A stretch of DNA of 64,000 bases from Methylobacterium segetis (GTDB lineage Bacteria; Pseudomonadota; Alphaproteobacteria; Rhizobiales; Beijerinckiaceae): assembly GCF_004348265.1 (NCBI RefSeq), contig NZ_SMNT01000019.1:1-64000 (forward strand), in the 5' to 3' direction. A program made the position numbers and the translations under genes. The notes below the pieces were generated by a model. The model made no database searches and had not been told where the DNA came from. It saw only the letters and a program-made list of their open reading frames with translations. Shown here piece by piece: positions 18,800 to 27,247 of the stretch (position 1 is its first letter; each line of letters opens with the position of its first letter).

Positions 18800-19528
18800 G
18801 TGAGCGCCAGCGCCGCTCACGTCGTCGTCGTCGACGACGAGGCCGAGGCCCGCGCGATGGTCGGCGACTACCTGCGCCTGCACGGGTTCGACGTGACCCT
18901 GTGCGACGGGGGACGCGCGCTGCGCGCGCACATCGCCGAACGCACGCCCGACCTCGTGGTCCTCGACCTCAACATGCCGGAGGAGGACGGGCTCTCGATC
19001 GTGCGCGATCTCAAGGCGCGGAGCGCGATCCCGATCATCATGCTCACCGCCACGGCGAGCCCGATCGACCGCGTCGTCGGCCTGGAACTCGGCGCCGACG
19101 ATTACCTCCCCAAGCCCTGCGAATTGCGCGAGCTCGTGGCGCGGGTCCGCTCCGTGCTGCGGCGGGCGCAAGCGACCCCCCGTTCGGAGGCACCCGTGGC
19201 CGCACCCGAGGCCACGCGACGGATCCGTTTCGGCACGAAGTGGCTGGAGCCCGATTCCCTCCGCCTCAGCGACGATGCCGGCCTCGAGCAGCCCCTGACC
19301 CGCTCGGAATACGACCTCCTGAAGGCCTTCGCGGACCACCCGAAGCGGGCGCTCTCCCGCGAGCGGCTCCTCGACCTCGCCGACGCGCGCGATCCCGACG
19401 CCTTCGACCGGGCGATCGACGTGCGCATCAACCGCATCCGCAAGAAGATCGAGCCCGACCCGGCCAACCCCCGCTTCATCCGCACCGTGCGCGGCCTCGG
19501 CTACGTCTTCCGCCCCGAGGGCGATTGA
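18800..19528 (+). CDS. OmpR/PhoB-family response regulator
   Basis: This is a 242-residue two-domain transcription factor starting at GTG 18800. The receiver has VVVVDDEAEA, phosphoacceptor Asp in VVLDLNMPEEDG, the switch Thr in IIMLTATAS and the Lys in YLPKPCELREL. The DNA-binding domain is the winged helix (LTRSEYDLLKAFADHPKRALSRERLLDLA, then RAIDVRINRIRKKIE, and the wing VRGLGYVF). No co-directional kinase is adjacent; the receiver-DUF3369 kinase lies head-to-head upstream. A small membrane protein gene follows after 34 bp, probably in the same transcript. Confidence 0.93.
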   Translation: MSASAAHVVVVDDEAEARAMVGDYLRLHGFDVTLCDGGRALRAHIAERTPDLVVLDLNMPEEDGLSIVRDLKARSAIPIIMLTATASPIDRVVGLELGADDYLPKPCELRELVARVRSVLRRAQATPRSEAPVAAPEATRRIRFGTKWLEPDSLRLSDDAGLEQPLTRSEYDLLKAFADHPKRALSRERLLDLADARDPDAFDRAIDVRINRIRKKIEPDPANPRFIRTVRGLGYVFRPEGD

Positions 19529-19562
19529 GGAGGGGCGGTCCGAAACGCGCTATGACGGGGTC

Positions 19563-20045
19563 ATGCGCGTCCTCGGCCGTCTCGTCCTCATGGCTCTCGG
19601 CCTCCTCCTGGCGATTCCCGCCGGCGCCGGGGCGCTGACCCTCCTGCTCGTCCTCGATCCGGCCGCCCAGGGCTGGCTCGCGGACGGCGCGCTGGCCGGG
19701 CTCGACGCGCTCCTGCCCGATCTCGCCGCGGGGCTTTCCCCCGAGACGCTGCCGATCGTGCTGGCCGGCCTCGCGCAGGCGCTGTTCGTGCTCCTCGTCG
19801 TGCCCCCTTGCCTCGTCGCCCTCGTCGGGGAGACGCTGCGGCTGCGCAGCCTCGTCTGGTACGGCGGCGCCTGCGGCCTGCTCACCGCCTCCCTGCCCTG
19901 GCTGGTGCGCGGCGCCCCGCGGCCGGGCGGCGCGGCGGGCCAGCTCGCGGCGGAGGGGCACCTCAGCGCGATCCTCTTCCTCGCGGGTGCCGCGGCGGGC
20001 CTCGTCTACTGGCTCGTGGCGGCCCGCGCCACGGATCCCCGATAG
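19563..20045 (+). CDS. Small multi-span membrane protein, unknown function
   Basis: This is a 160-residue very hydrophobic protein with about four predicted membrane spans: VLMALGLLLAIPAGAGALTLLL, LAGLAQALFVLLVVPPCLVALV, LVWYGGACGLLTASLPWLV and HLSAILFLAGAAAGLVYWLVA. It has no catalytic motif or known domain that I recognise. It sits 34 bp after the response regulator and may report to or be controlled by it. Length, hydrophobic pattern and codon use support a real gene. Confidence 0.72.
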   Translation: MRVLGRLVLMALGLLLAIPAGAGALTLLLVLDPAAQGWLADGALAGLDALLPDLAAGLSPETLPIVLAGLAQALFVLLVVPPCLVALVGETLRLRSLVWYGGACGLLTASLPWLVRGAPRPGGAAGQLAAEGHLSAILFLAGAAAGLVYWLVAARATDPR

Positions 20046-20467
20046 GTCCGGGGAGAGGGTCGCAAGGCCGTGACCCCGGCCCCCCGCGGCGACGGGGCCG
20101 CGCGAGGGGGCTCGGAGCCCGGCCGTCAGACAGAGGAGGGCGGCACCGACAGAAGACCGGGACCGGAGACCCGACGAAGCGTCGATCCCTGACGATCGCC
20201 CGTGCCCTCACCGCTGCGGCCTGCCTCGTGCCCCCTGCGGGAGGGACGCTGGCCGGCTCCGCCGCCCGGCCCGGCCAGACCGGGCTCGCCGCGCCGCTCG
20301 CCTGGATCTCGGCCAGGATTTCGGCGTCAGCGACCTGTGCGGCGGCTGCCTGCCGGCCGACACCCGCTTCCTGACGCAATCCGCCTCGCCCTCGCACCCT
20401 CGTCACCCGGCGCCAGGGGGAATAGCCCTTGCGGCCAGCGCGACGCTTGCGCCCTATCTGGAGCGCC
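20046..20467. other. Intergenic region before ggt
   Basis: Several short frames cross this stretch, but none has a domain, a signal peptide with a valid start, or a good RBS. I see no clear promoter or terminator. A GC-poor flank is absent, so nothing suggests transfer. Confidence 0.4.
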
Positions 20468-22207
20468 ATGACCCGCACCGGCTCCCTCGCTCTCGCCCTT
20501 CTCCTGTCGGTCTCGGCGCCCGCCGGCGCGCAGGGGCCGCCCGCGCCCGAGACCGCTCCGATCCAGGCGGACGACGCGCGGTTGCTGCCCGTCCTGGCGA
20601 GCCACGGCATGGTCTCCTCGCAGGAGGAACGGGCGAGCCGCGTCGGCGTCGAGATCCTTCGGCGGGGCGGCAACGCCGTCGACGCCGCGGTGGCGGTGGG
20701 CTTCGCGCTCGCCGTCACCCTGCCGCGGGCGGGCAATCTCGGCGGCGGCGGCTTCATGATGGTGCATCTCGCCGCCCGCAAAGAGACCGTGGCGATCGAC
20801 TACCGGGAGACGGCGCCCGCCGCCGCCAGCGAGACCATGTTCCTCGGCCCCGACGGCGAGCCGGACCGGGCGGCCTCGACCCGCACCGGCAAGGCGGTCG
20901 GCGTGCCGGGGACGGTGCGGGGGCTTGCCGAGGCGCATCGCCTCTACGGCTCCGGCCGCCTCAGCCTCGCGGACCTGATCGCCCCGGCGGAAAGGCTCGC
21001 CCGGGAGGGCATCCCGGTCGAGGCGGGCCTCGCCGATTCGCTGCCCCGCGCCTCGGGCCTCCTCGGCCAATGGCCGTCGAGCCGGGCGATCTTCTTCTCG
21101 GGCGACCGGACGCTCCAGCGCGGCGAGACCCTCGTCCAGCGCGACCTCGCCGACACGCTCCGCGCCGTCGCGGAGGGCGGGCCGGACGCTTTCTACCGCG
21201 GGCCGGTCGCCGCCCGCATCGCCGCCGCCGTGCAGGGGGCGGGCGGCGTGATGACGGAGGCCGACCTCGCCGCCTACAAGCCCGAGACCCGCAGGCCCGT
21301 GCGCGGCACCTACCGGGGCTACGACATCGTCTCGATGCCGCCGCCGAGCTCGGGCGGGGTCCATCTCATCGAGATCCTCAACGTGCTGGAGGGTTTCGAC
21401 CTGGCCGGGATGGGGGCGGGCAGCGCCGCCGCGATCCACACGCTGGCCGAGGCGATGAAGCCGGCCTACGCCGACCGCGCCACCTGGCTCGGCGATCCGT
21501 CCCGCACGCGGGTGCCGGTGAAGGGCCTCATCGCCAAGCCCTACGCCGACACGCTTCGCGCCGCGATCGACCCCGAGCGGGCGCGGCCCGCAGCCGCCGT
21601 GAAGGCCGGCGACCCGCTGCCCTTCGAGCATACCGAGACCACGCATTTCTCGGTGGTCGACGCGGAGGGCAACGCCGTCTCGAACACCTACACGCTCAAT
21701 TTCTCCTACGGGATCGGGCTCGTCGCCGAGGGCACCGGGGTGATCCTCAACAACGAGATGGACGATTTCTCCGCCAAGACGGGGGCGCGCAACGCCTACG
21801 GCCTCGTCGGCGGCGCGGCGAACGCCGTGGCGCCCGGCGCCCGGCCGCTCTCCTCAATGACCCCGACCTTCGTCTTCAGGGACGGGCGCCTCCTCCTCGT
21901 CACCGGCAGTCCCGGAGGCAGCCGCATCATCACCACCGTCCTGCAGGTGATCGTGAACGTGCTCGATTTCCGCATGAACCTCGCCGAGGCCGTGGCGGCG
22001 CCGCGCATCCACCACCAATGGCAACCGGACGTGCTGCTCGCCGAGGAGGGGCTCTCCCCCGACACCCTGGCGATCCTGAGAAGCGGGGGCCACACGGTGA
22101 AGGTGGGGACGAGTTCCGGCTCGGCGAATTCGGTGATGCGGGTCGACGGGCTGCTCGCCGGCGCCTCGGACCCGCGCCAGCGCGGCACCCTGGCGGAAGG
22201 GTACTGA
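20468..22207 (+). CDS. ggt: Gamma-glutamyltransferase
   Basis: Ggt is a periplasmic N-terminal nucleophile hydrolase that cleaves glutathione and gamma-glutamyl compounds. The 579-residue precursor begins with a signal peptide (MTRTGSLALALLLSVSAPAGA). The large-subunit landmarks are SSQEERASRVGVEILRRGGNAVDAAVA and LPRAGNLGGGGFMM. The autoprocessing site and catalytic nucleophile is the second Thr of HTETTHFSVVDAEGN, preceding the small subunit, which has VILNNEMDDFSAK, the PLSSMTPTFVF lid and the oxyanion GSPGGSRIITTV. The start ATG 20468 was chosen because it opens the signal peptide. The gene is 71 bp upstream of the PlsC gene and may be co-transcribed with it. Confidence 0.94.
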   Translation: MTRTGSLALALLLSVSAPAGAQGPPAPETAPIQADDARLLPVLASHGMVSSQEERASRVGVEILRRGGNAVDAAVAVGFALAVTLPRAGNLGGGGFMMVHLAARKETVAIDYRETAPAAASETMFLGPDGEPDRAASTRTGKAVGVPGTVRGLAEAHRLYGSGRLSLADLIAPAERLAREGIPVEAGLADSLPRASGLLGQWPSSRAIFFSGDRTLQRGETLVQRDLADTLRAVAEGGPDAFYRGPVAARIAAAVQGAGGVMTEADLAAYKPETRRPVRGTYRGYDIVSMPPPSSGGVHLIEILNVLEGFDLAGMGAGSAAAIHTLAEAMKPAYADRATWLGDPSRTRVPVKGLIAKPYADTLRAAIDPERARPAAAVKAGDPLPFEHTETTHFSVVDAEGNAVSNTYTLNFSYGIGLVAEGTGVILNNEMDDFSAKTGARNAYGLVGGAANAVAPGARPLSSMTPTFVFRDGRLLLVTGSPGGSRIITTVLQVIVNVLDFRMNLAEAVAAPRIHHQWQPDVLLAEEGLSPDTLAILRSGGHTVKVGTSSGSANSVMRVDGLLAGASDPRQRGTLAEGY

Positions 22208-22278
22208 CGGTTGGTGGTGGCGCGCAGGGCAGGCTAAAGGGAGCCCGCGCCGCTCCCGGCGCACGATTCCGGTCGCCC

Positions 22279-23067
22279 ATGCTCGCCCTGCGCTCGCTCG
22301 CCTTCAACGTCTGCTTCTACCTCTTCACCACGCTGCTCGCGGTCGGTGGCCTGCCCACCCTCGTCTCGCAGCGGGCGGTCATCCGGCTCGCGCAGACCTG
22401 GGCGCGGGGGACGCTGTGGCTCCTGCGCGTGGTGGGGGGCTTGCGGGTGGAGTTCCGGGGCCTCGGCAACATCCCCGAGGGGCCCGTGCTGATCGCGGCC
22501 AAGCACCAATCCGCACTGGAGACGCTCGCCCTCGTCACGATGTTCGACGACTTCGCCTACATCCTGAAGCGCGAGCTGCTCTGGATCCCCCTGATCGGCT
22601 GGTACCTGTCCCGCAGCGGCATGGTGGCGATCGACCGCACCAAGGGCACCCGCGCCATGGCGCTGATGAACGAGGCGGCTCTGGGCGCGATCCGGCAGGG
22701 GCGCCAGCTCATCATCTTCCCCGAGGGCACCCGCCGCCCGCCCGGCGCGCCGCCGGCCTACAAGCTCGGCCTGACCCATCTCTACGTGGCGCTCGGCGTG
22801 CCCTGCCTGCCCGTCGCCCTCAATACGGGGCTCTACTGGCCGCGCCGCAGCCTCAAGCGCCGCCCCGGCACCGCCGTGATCGAGTTCCTGCCGCCGATCC
22901 CGCACGGGCTTGCCCGGGCGCCCTTCCTGGAGGTGGTGGAATCGCGCGTCGAGACCGCCTCGAACGCGCTCCTCGCGAGCGGCCGCGCCGACCTCGCCGC
23001 CGCCGGCCTGACCGTGCCGTCCGCGGAGACGCCGCCGAAGCCGGAGCGGAGCCGCAGCAGCGCCTGA
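22279..23067 (+). CDS. 1-acyl-sn-glycerol-3-phosphate acyltransferase, PlsC family
   Basis: This is a membrane-associated acyltransferase of 262 residues, making phosphatidic acid from lysophosphatidate. An N-terminal hydrophobic segment (LAFNVCFYLFTTLLAVGGLP) anchors it. The catalytic block is AAKHQSALETLAL, an HX4E version of the usual HX4D motif, which occurs widely in alphaproteobacterial PlsC homologues, followed by the phosphate-binding IIFPEGTRRPPG and the VPCLPVALNTG block. A Pro/Ser-rich tail follows. ATG 22279 lies 71 bp after ggt. It is the stand-alone PlsC-type protein; a second acyltransferase domain occurs in the large fusion further on. Confidence 0.9.
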   Translation: MLALRSLAFNVCFYLFTTLLAVGGLPTLVSQRAVIRLAQTWARGTLWLLRVVGGLRVEFRGLGNIPEGPVLIAAKHQSALETLALVTMFDDFAYILKRELLWIPLIGWYLSRSGMVAIDRTKGTRAMALMNEAALGAIRQGRQLIIFPEGTRRPPGAPPAYKLGLTHLYVALGVPCLPVALNTGLYWPRRSLKRRPGTAVIEFLPPIPHGLARAPFLEVVESRVETASNALLASGRADLAAAGLTVPSAETPPKPERSRSSA

Positions 23068-23127
23068 GCCGCGCGGAAATCCCGTTCCCGAGGTGCGATA
23101 TCACGCCTCGGGAGCCCCGGTTCCGCT

Positions 23128-23206
23128 TGTGGATAACCCTCCGAATACCCACCTTTCGGGTACGGTAGCGGCGTCCTTGACGCGGGCGAATCGAGCGGGA
23201 TAGTGT
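23128..23206 (+). promoter_or_regulatory. Promoter of the 148-residue gene with DnaA box, inverted repeat and GANTC
   Basis: A TTGACG (23177-23182), an 18-bp spacer and TAGTGT (23201-23206) form a plausible sigma-70-type promoter only 7 bp from ATG 23214, so the transcript may be leaderless. Upstream lie TGTGGATAA (23128-23136, a perfect DnaA box on the minus strand) and the inverted repeat TACCC-N7-GGGTA (23146-23162). GAATC (23188-23192), a GANTC methylation site, sits in the spacer. Confidence 0.5.
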
Positions 23207-23213
23207 AGAACAA

Positions 23214-23660
23214 ATGGCGAACAAGAGAGCTTTGTCCTGGTCGGCCGCGCTCCGCGACCTCAAGGACGATCGGTCACGGAGACAGGACGTGCGCGAAGAG
23301 CGTCTGAGAACGACGGCGAGCCTGCGCGGTACCCCGGCGCTGGCGCTGAGCGCGTGGCGCGGCCGCTCCGGCAAGCGCTACGTGGTCGGCGTCCACGACC
23401 TGAGCGAGCCCGATCTCGAGGAGATGGGGGAGGCTGTGGTGATCGCGGTGCGCCGCGACGAGGCGGGCATCGCCGAACTCGTGGCCGTGGCCGCCGCCGG
23501 CGAGAGCCCGCGCGAGCGCCTGCACCGCAACTGGCTCGCCCGCGTGCGCACGAATGGCGCCAACGAGATGCACGTGCACCGGCTGGCCGGCAGCGCGGAC
23601 GAGCGCAGCGCCATCGTCGACGACCTCAAGAGCGACGTGGGCGCGCCTGCCCGCGTCTGA
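23214..23660 (+). CDS. Conserved-looking hypothetical protein, 148 residues
   Basis: This is a soluble basic protein beginning MANKRALSWSAALRDLKDDRS with an Arg-rich helix, then a beta-rich core (SGKRYVVGVHDLSEPDLEEM, GEAVVIAVRRDEAGIAELVAVA) and a helical end (SPRERLHRNWLARVRTNGANEMHVHRL). I do not recognise the domain. The ATG is directly preceded by a promoter rather than by a Shine-Dalgarno sequence, suggesting leaderless translation. Codon use matches the neighbours. The DnaA box and GANTC site upstream hint at a cell-cycle link, but nothing in the protein itself shows this. Confidence 0.72.
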   Translation: MANKRALSWSAALRDLKDDRSRRQDVREERLRTTASLRGTPALALSAWRGRSGKRYVVGVHDLSEPDLEEMGEAVVIAVRRDEAGIAELVAVAAAGESPRERLHRNWLARVRTNGANEMHVHRLAGSADERSAIVDDLKSDVGAPARV

Positions 23661-23820
23661 GCGGCGGCCGCTTCGTCGGGGGATCGGGGGCGGCTGCCAT
23701 GCTTTCGCCCCGTTGGACCGACCATGACGCTGCCTGAGGCCGCAGGGACGCCAACCGAGCCCTTGCGCGCCCGCCGCCGGGCCGCGTCGAGCCCGCGGAC
23801 CTGTTCAGGGAGCGGACGAG

Positions 23821-24936
23821 ATGGTGGGTGATCCGGAATCGCGGGCCGAGCACTCCGTCCGCGCGAAGCCCCGCTCGCGGATCGGCCTCTTCCTGCCCTT
23901 CGGCCTTCTCCTCGCCCTCGTCGTCCTCTGGTCCGCCGGCTGGGTCTTCATCCGGGACCGGGCCGCGAAGGAGATGGACGCCTGGATCGCCCGCGAGGCG
24001 GCAGCCGGCCGCGCCTGGACCTGCGCGGACCGCTCCATCAGCGGCTATCCGTTCCGGATCGAGCTGCGCTGCGCCTCCCTCAAGCTCGCCCGCTCCGACG
24101 GCGGCTTCACGCTCGGGCCGATCACCGCCCTCGTCCAGATCTACCAGCCCCGGCACGGGCTCCTGATGGCGCAGGGGCCCTTCCACGTCGACCAGGGCGA
24201 CCTCACCGCCGACGTGACCTGGACCGCGCTGGAAGGCAGCTTCCACGGGGCATCGGACGGCTTCGTGCGCGCCTCCCTCGTCGTCGACGACCCGAAGGGC
24301 AGCGTGCGCGGCGCCGGGCCGGAGCCGATCGACTTCGCCACGAAGCACCTCGAGCTCCACGCCCGGCCGACGCCCGGCCGCTTCGAATCGGACGGCGCCG
24401 TCGACGTGAGCCTGCGCGCGGCGCAGGTGCTGCTGCCGGTGATCGACGCCTTCGTCGGCAGCGCGGCGCCGGCCGACCTCTCCCTCGACGCGACCGTGAA
24501 CCGGGCCACGGTGCTGCGCACCGGCCCCGTCCCGCAGGAACTGGAAGCGTGGCGCCAAGCCGACGGCAGCCTCGACCTGACGATGCTGTCCTTCGCCAAG
24601 GGCGACCGCCGCCTCCAGGCCCGCGGCACCCTCGACATCGACGACGCGCATCGCCCGGCCGGTCAGCTCGACCTGCGGGCGGCGGGCCTCGAATCGATCG
24701 TCGGCCAGATCATGGGCCAGCGCATGGGCGCGGAGAAGGGCGCCCTGATCGGCAACCTCGTCGGGCAGCTCCTCGGCGGGATCCGGCGCAAGGATCGCGG
24801 ACCGGATGCGCCGGCCGAGGGCGGGACGGCGGGAGACGCCGCGCTGAAGCCGCTGCCCCCGTTGCGGCTCGCGGACGGGCGGCTGATGCTCGGGCCCTTC
24901 CCGATCCCGAACGTGCAGCTGCCGGCCCTCTACTGA
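23821..24936 (+). CDS. DUF2125 domain protein, membrane-anchored periplasmic
   Basis: This is a 371-residue protein with one N-terminal membrane span (IGLFLPFGLLLALVVLWSAGWVFI) and a large periplasmic part. The segment AAGRAWTCADRSISGYPFRIELRCASLKL is the hallmark of DUF2125, an alphaproteobacterial family related in fold to AsmA-type lipid-handling proteins. Further beta-rich repeats follow, with a C-terminal LRLADGRLMLGPFPIPNVQLPALY. Two Cys (in WTCAD and LRCAS) are conserved in the family and may form a disulfide. The function is unknown; envelope maintenance is a guess. It is convergent with moaE with a 4-bp gap. Confidence 0.87.
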   Translation: MVGDPESRAEHSVRAKPRSRIGLFLPFGLLLALVVLWSAGWVFIRDRAAKEMDAWIAREAAAGRAWTCADRSISGYPFRIELRCASLKLARSDGGFTLGPITALVQIYQPRHGLLMAQGPFHVDQGDLTADVTWTALEGSFHGASDGFVRASLVVDDPKGSVRGAGPEPIDFATKHLELHARPTPGRFESDGAVDVSLRAAQVLLPVIDAFVGSAAPADLSLDATVNRATVLRTGPVPQELEAWRQADGSLDLTMLSFAKGDRRLQARGTLDIDDAHRPAGQLDLRAAGLESIVGQIMGQRMGAEKGALIGNLVGQLLGGIRRKDRGPDAPAEGGTAGDAALKPLPPLRLADGRLMLGPFPIPNVQLPALY

Positions 24937-24940
24937 GGCC

Positions 24941-25405
24941 TCAGCCTTCCCAGCGCCCGGCGGCGAGATCGTCCGCCGCCGTCGCCTCGACCCAGCCGCC
25001 GACGCTGCCGTCCGTGAGATGCTCGCGCTTCCAGAACGGGGCGCGCGTCTTGAGGTAGTCCATCAGGTAGCTCGCGGCCTCGAAGGCAGCCGTGCGATGG
25101 GCCGAGGCCGTCAGCACGAGCACGATGCCGTCACCCGGCGCCACGCGGCCGTGCCGGTGCACGACGCGCACCCCGGCGAGCGGCCAGCGGGAGCGGGCCT
25201 CCTCGACGACGCGGGCGATCTCGGCCTCCGCCATGCCCGGATAATGTTCCAGTTCCAGGGCGGTCAGGCGCCCGCCCTCGTCGCGGCACAGGCCGGTGAA
25301 GGTCACGACCGCGCCGGCACGGCCCGCCGTCTCCGCGGACAGCCGGGCGATCTCGGCGGCGACGTCGAAGGGCTCGGCCTGGATGCTGACGGGGGACGTG
25401 GTCAC
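24941..25405 (-). CDS. moaE: Molybdopterin synthase catalytic subunit
   Basis: MoaE joins with thiocarboxylated MoaD to turn precursor Z into molybdopterin. The 154-residue protein has the standard motifs: AGAVVTFTGLCRDEGGR, LELEHYPGMAEAEIARV, VRVVHRHGRVAPGDGIVLV and the active-site region SAHRTAAFEAASYLMDYLKTRAPFWKRE, with its Lys pair. MoaD is not adjacent, so the subunits are split in this genome. The product of the pathway is needed by the molybdenum hydroxylase at 11.3-14.1 kb. It is probably monocistronic, with a 232-bp upstream gap to the divergent double gamma-CA gene. Confidence 0.95.
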   Translation of the reverse strand: MTTSPVSIQAEPFDVAAEIARLSAETAGRAGAVVTFTGLCRDEGGRLTALELEHYPGMAEAEIARVVEEARSRWPLAGVRVVHRHGRVAPGDGIVLVLTASAHRTAAFEAASYLMDYLKTRAPFWKREHLTDGSVGGWVEATAADDLAAGRWEG

Positions 25406-25637
25406 GGCAACTCCCGATGCGGGGCGGGCGCCGCCGCGCTCGGGTGGCCACCCCGCGCGAACGGCGCTAAGAGCCTGTCGCAGAACTCGCCCCGCGATGC
25501 CAGGGCTCTCGGCCGGACGCGCCTTGGCCGGACGCGCTCGGGTCGGCGCGCGGAAACGCTCGACTCGGTGGCCGTGCGCGTGCGCCTATGGGCCTTGAGC
25601 GAGTCGCGGCCGGTTCGCGATCCGAAGGACGACCCGT

Positions 25638-26657
25638 GTGACGCCAGACCTGATCCTGCCCCATGACGGCGTGCTGCCGCAATTCGCCTCCCGCCCCGTC
25701 TGGTGCGGGCGGGGCAGCACGGTGATCGGCGCCGCGACCCTCGGCGCGCAGGCTTGGCTCGGGGACGACGCCGTGATCCGCGCCGACGGCCAAACCGTGA
25801 CGCTGGGCGACCGCTTCTGGCTCGGCCACCGCTCGACCGTTCACATCGCCACCTTCACCCACGGCACCCGCGTCGGCGACCGGGTGACGGTCGGGCGCAA
25901 CGCCGTGGTCCATGCCTGCGCGGTCGGGTCCGATGTGGTGATCGAGGACGACGTCGTCATCCTCGACGGCGCCACCGTCGAGGGCGGCGTGGTGATCGAG
26001 GCGGGCTCGACGGTGTTCCCCCGGGCGAACCTGCCCGCCGGCTTCGTCTATTCCGGCAGCCCCGCCAAGCCGCAACGCCCGATCACGCCCGAGGAGATCG
26101 CCGAGCGCGCCGAGCGCCTGCGCGAGGCCAGCGGCGACAGCGCCCCCGTGCCGCCGGCCGACGCGCCGGAGGTCGAGGAGAGCGTGTTCGTCGCCCGCAC
26201 CGCGCGGCTGCGCGGCCGCATCGCTCTCGGCGCCGGCTCGACCGTGCTGTTCTCCTGCGAGTTGAGCGCGGAGGCCGGCCCGATCGTGGTGGGCGCCGAC
26301 ACCAACATCCAGGACAACAGCGTCCTGCGCAGCCGGGGCGAGGGCATCGTGATCGGGCGCGACACCACGATCGGCCACAACGTGCGCATGGCCGATTGCC
26401 GGATCGGCGCTCGCAGCCTCATCGGCATCGGCGCCGCCATCGCGCCGGGCACCGTCATCGCCGACGACGTGATGCTGGCGGCCGGCGCCACCACCGACCC
26501 GGGCCAGCTGCTGGAGGGCGGCCAGCTCTGGGGCGGGCGCCCGGCCCGCATCCTCGGGGCGCTCGACCCCGAGAAGCGCGCCATGATGAGCCGCATCGTC
26601 GAGGGTTATTGCGAGCACGGCCGCGCCTACCGGAAGCTTCAGGCGGAGGTCCCTTGA
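25638..26657 (+). CDS. Tandem gamma-carbonic-anhydrase-like (left-handed beta-helix) protein
   Basis: This is a 339-residue protein from GTG 25638 made of two hexapeptide-repeat domains: about 20-165 and 180-335, joined by a short Ala/Pro/Glu linker. Each repeats the order of a single gamma-CA/PaaY domain, including the ending SPAKPQRPITPEEI (domain 1) or GRPARILGALDPEK (domain 2). Aligned by eye to the gamma-CA metal site (His81, His117, His122 in Cam), domain 1 keeps His69 and His92 but has Arg87 at the middle site. Domain 2 has Arg231 and Ala252 but keeps His247. Neither domain alone has a full metal site. Catalytic activity is therefore uncertain; it might be CA, an acyl-CoA hydrolase-like protein, or structural. 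Confidence 0.85.
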   Translation: MTPDLILPHDGVLPQFASRPVWCGRGSTVIGAATLGAQAWLGDDAVIRADGQTVTLGDRFWLGHRSTVHIATFTHGTRVGDRVTVGRNAVVHACAVGSDVVIEDDVVILDGATVEGGVVIEAGSTVFPRANLPAGFVYSGSPAKPQRPITPEEIAERAERLREASGDSAPVPPADAPEVEESVFVARTARLRGRIALGAGSTVLFSCELSAEAGPIVVGADTNIQDNSVLRSRGEGIVIGRDTTIGHNVRMADCRIGARSLIGIGAAIAPGTVIADDVMLAAGATTDPGQLLEGGQLWGGRPARILGALDPEKRAMMSRIVEGYCEHGRAYRKLQAEVP

Positions 26658-26664
26658 GGGAGTC

Positions 26665-27222
26665 TCAGGCCTCGTCGAACAGGCCGGTCGGCAGGCCGTC
26701 GAGGCTGCGGGCGTTCTTCTCCCGCCGGTAGGCGTCGAGCCCCGCCTCGCCCTTCGCGGCGGCCCAGCGGTCGAGGTTTGCCCGCTCCTCGCGGTAGTCG
26801 AAGAGAGGCACGGCGTAGCCGCAGGAGGTCTGCACGAGGTCGATGGCGAGGTGCACGATCTGGCGGGCGCCGGGGGGCTCCGTGCCGCCGAAGGCCGTGT
26901 CGAGGAGGCGCGCGTAATCCGCGCCGCCCCGCGCCAGCACCGTGCCGCGCCCGTAGAGCCGCAGGATCATCGGCAGGCCCTCGAAGGCGCAGAGCATCAG
27001 GGTCAGTCGCCCGTCGGCCAGGAGATGCGCCGCCGTCTCGTTGCCGCTGCCGGTGAGGTCGAGATAGGCCGCCGCGTCGTCGCCGAGGATGCGCAGCTCC
27101 CGCGTGCTGCGCGGCGACACGTTCACCCGCGTGCCCGCGGCGGCCGAGGCCGTGAAGAAGACGTGCTGGCGGCCGATGAAATCGCGCAGGCGTTCGTCGA
27201 GCCTTGGAAACTGCTTGGCCAT
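26665..27222 (-). CDS. Pyridoxamine 5'-phosphate oxidase-related FMN-binding protein
   Basis: This is a 185-residue split-barrel flavoprotein of the PNPOx-like group. The segment DFIGRQHVFFTASAAAGTRVNVSPRS opens the barrel, with AYLDLTGSGNETAAHL and LPMILRLYGRGTVLARG marking FMN-fold strands. The C-terminal CGYAVPLFDYREERANLDRW is characteristic of this subfamily. It probably oxidises or reduces a small molecule or binds a cofactor such as F420, FMN or haem; the substrate is unknown. It lies 25 bp downstream of the TetR gene on the same strand, so the two are almost surely one operon and the enzyme may respond to the same inducer. Confidence 0.87.
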   Translation of the reverse strand: MAKQFPRLDERLRDFIGRQHVFFTASAAAGTRVNVSPRSTRELRILGDDAAAYLDLTGSGNETAAHLLADGRLTLMLCAFEGLPMILRLYGRGTVLARGGADYARLLDTAFGGTEPPGARQIVHLAIDLVQTSCGYAVPLFDYREERANLDRWAAAKGEAGLDAYRREKNARSLDGLPTGLFDEA

Positions 27223-27247
27223 GGATGACCCCTCCCTTCAAGACCGA

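Noticed and set aside
20046..20467. Short plus-strand frames before ggt with signal-like hydrophobic stretch
   Set aside because: The hydrophobic stretch has no usable start codon or RBS in its frame.
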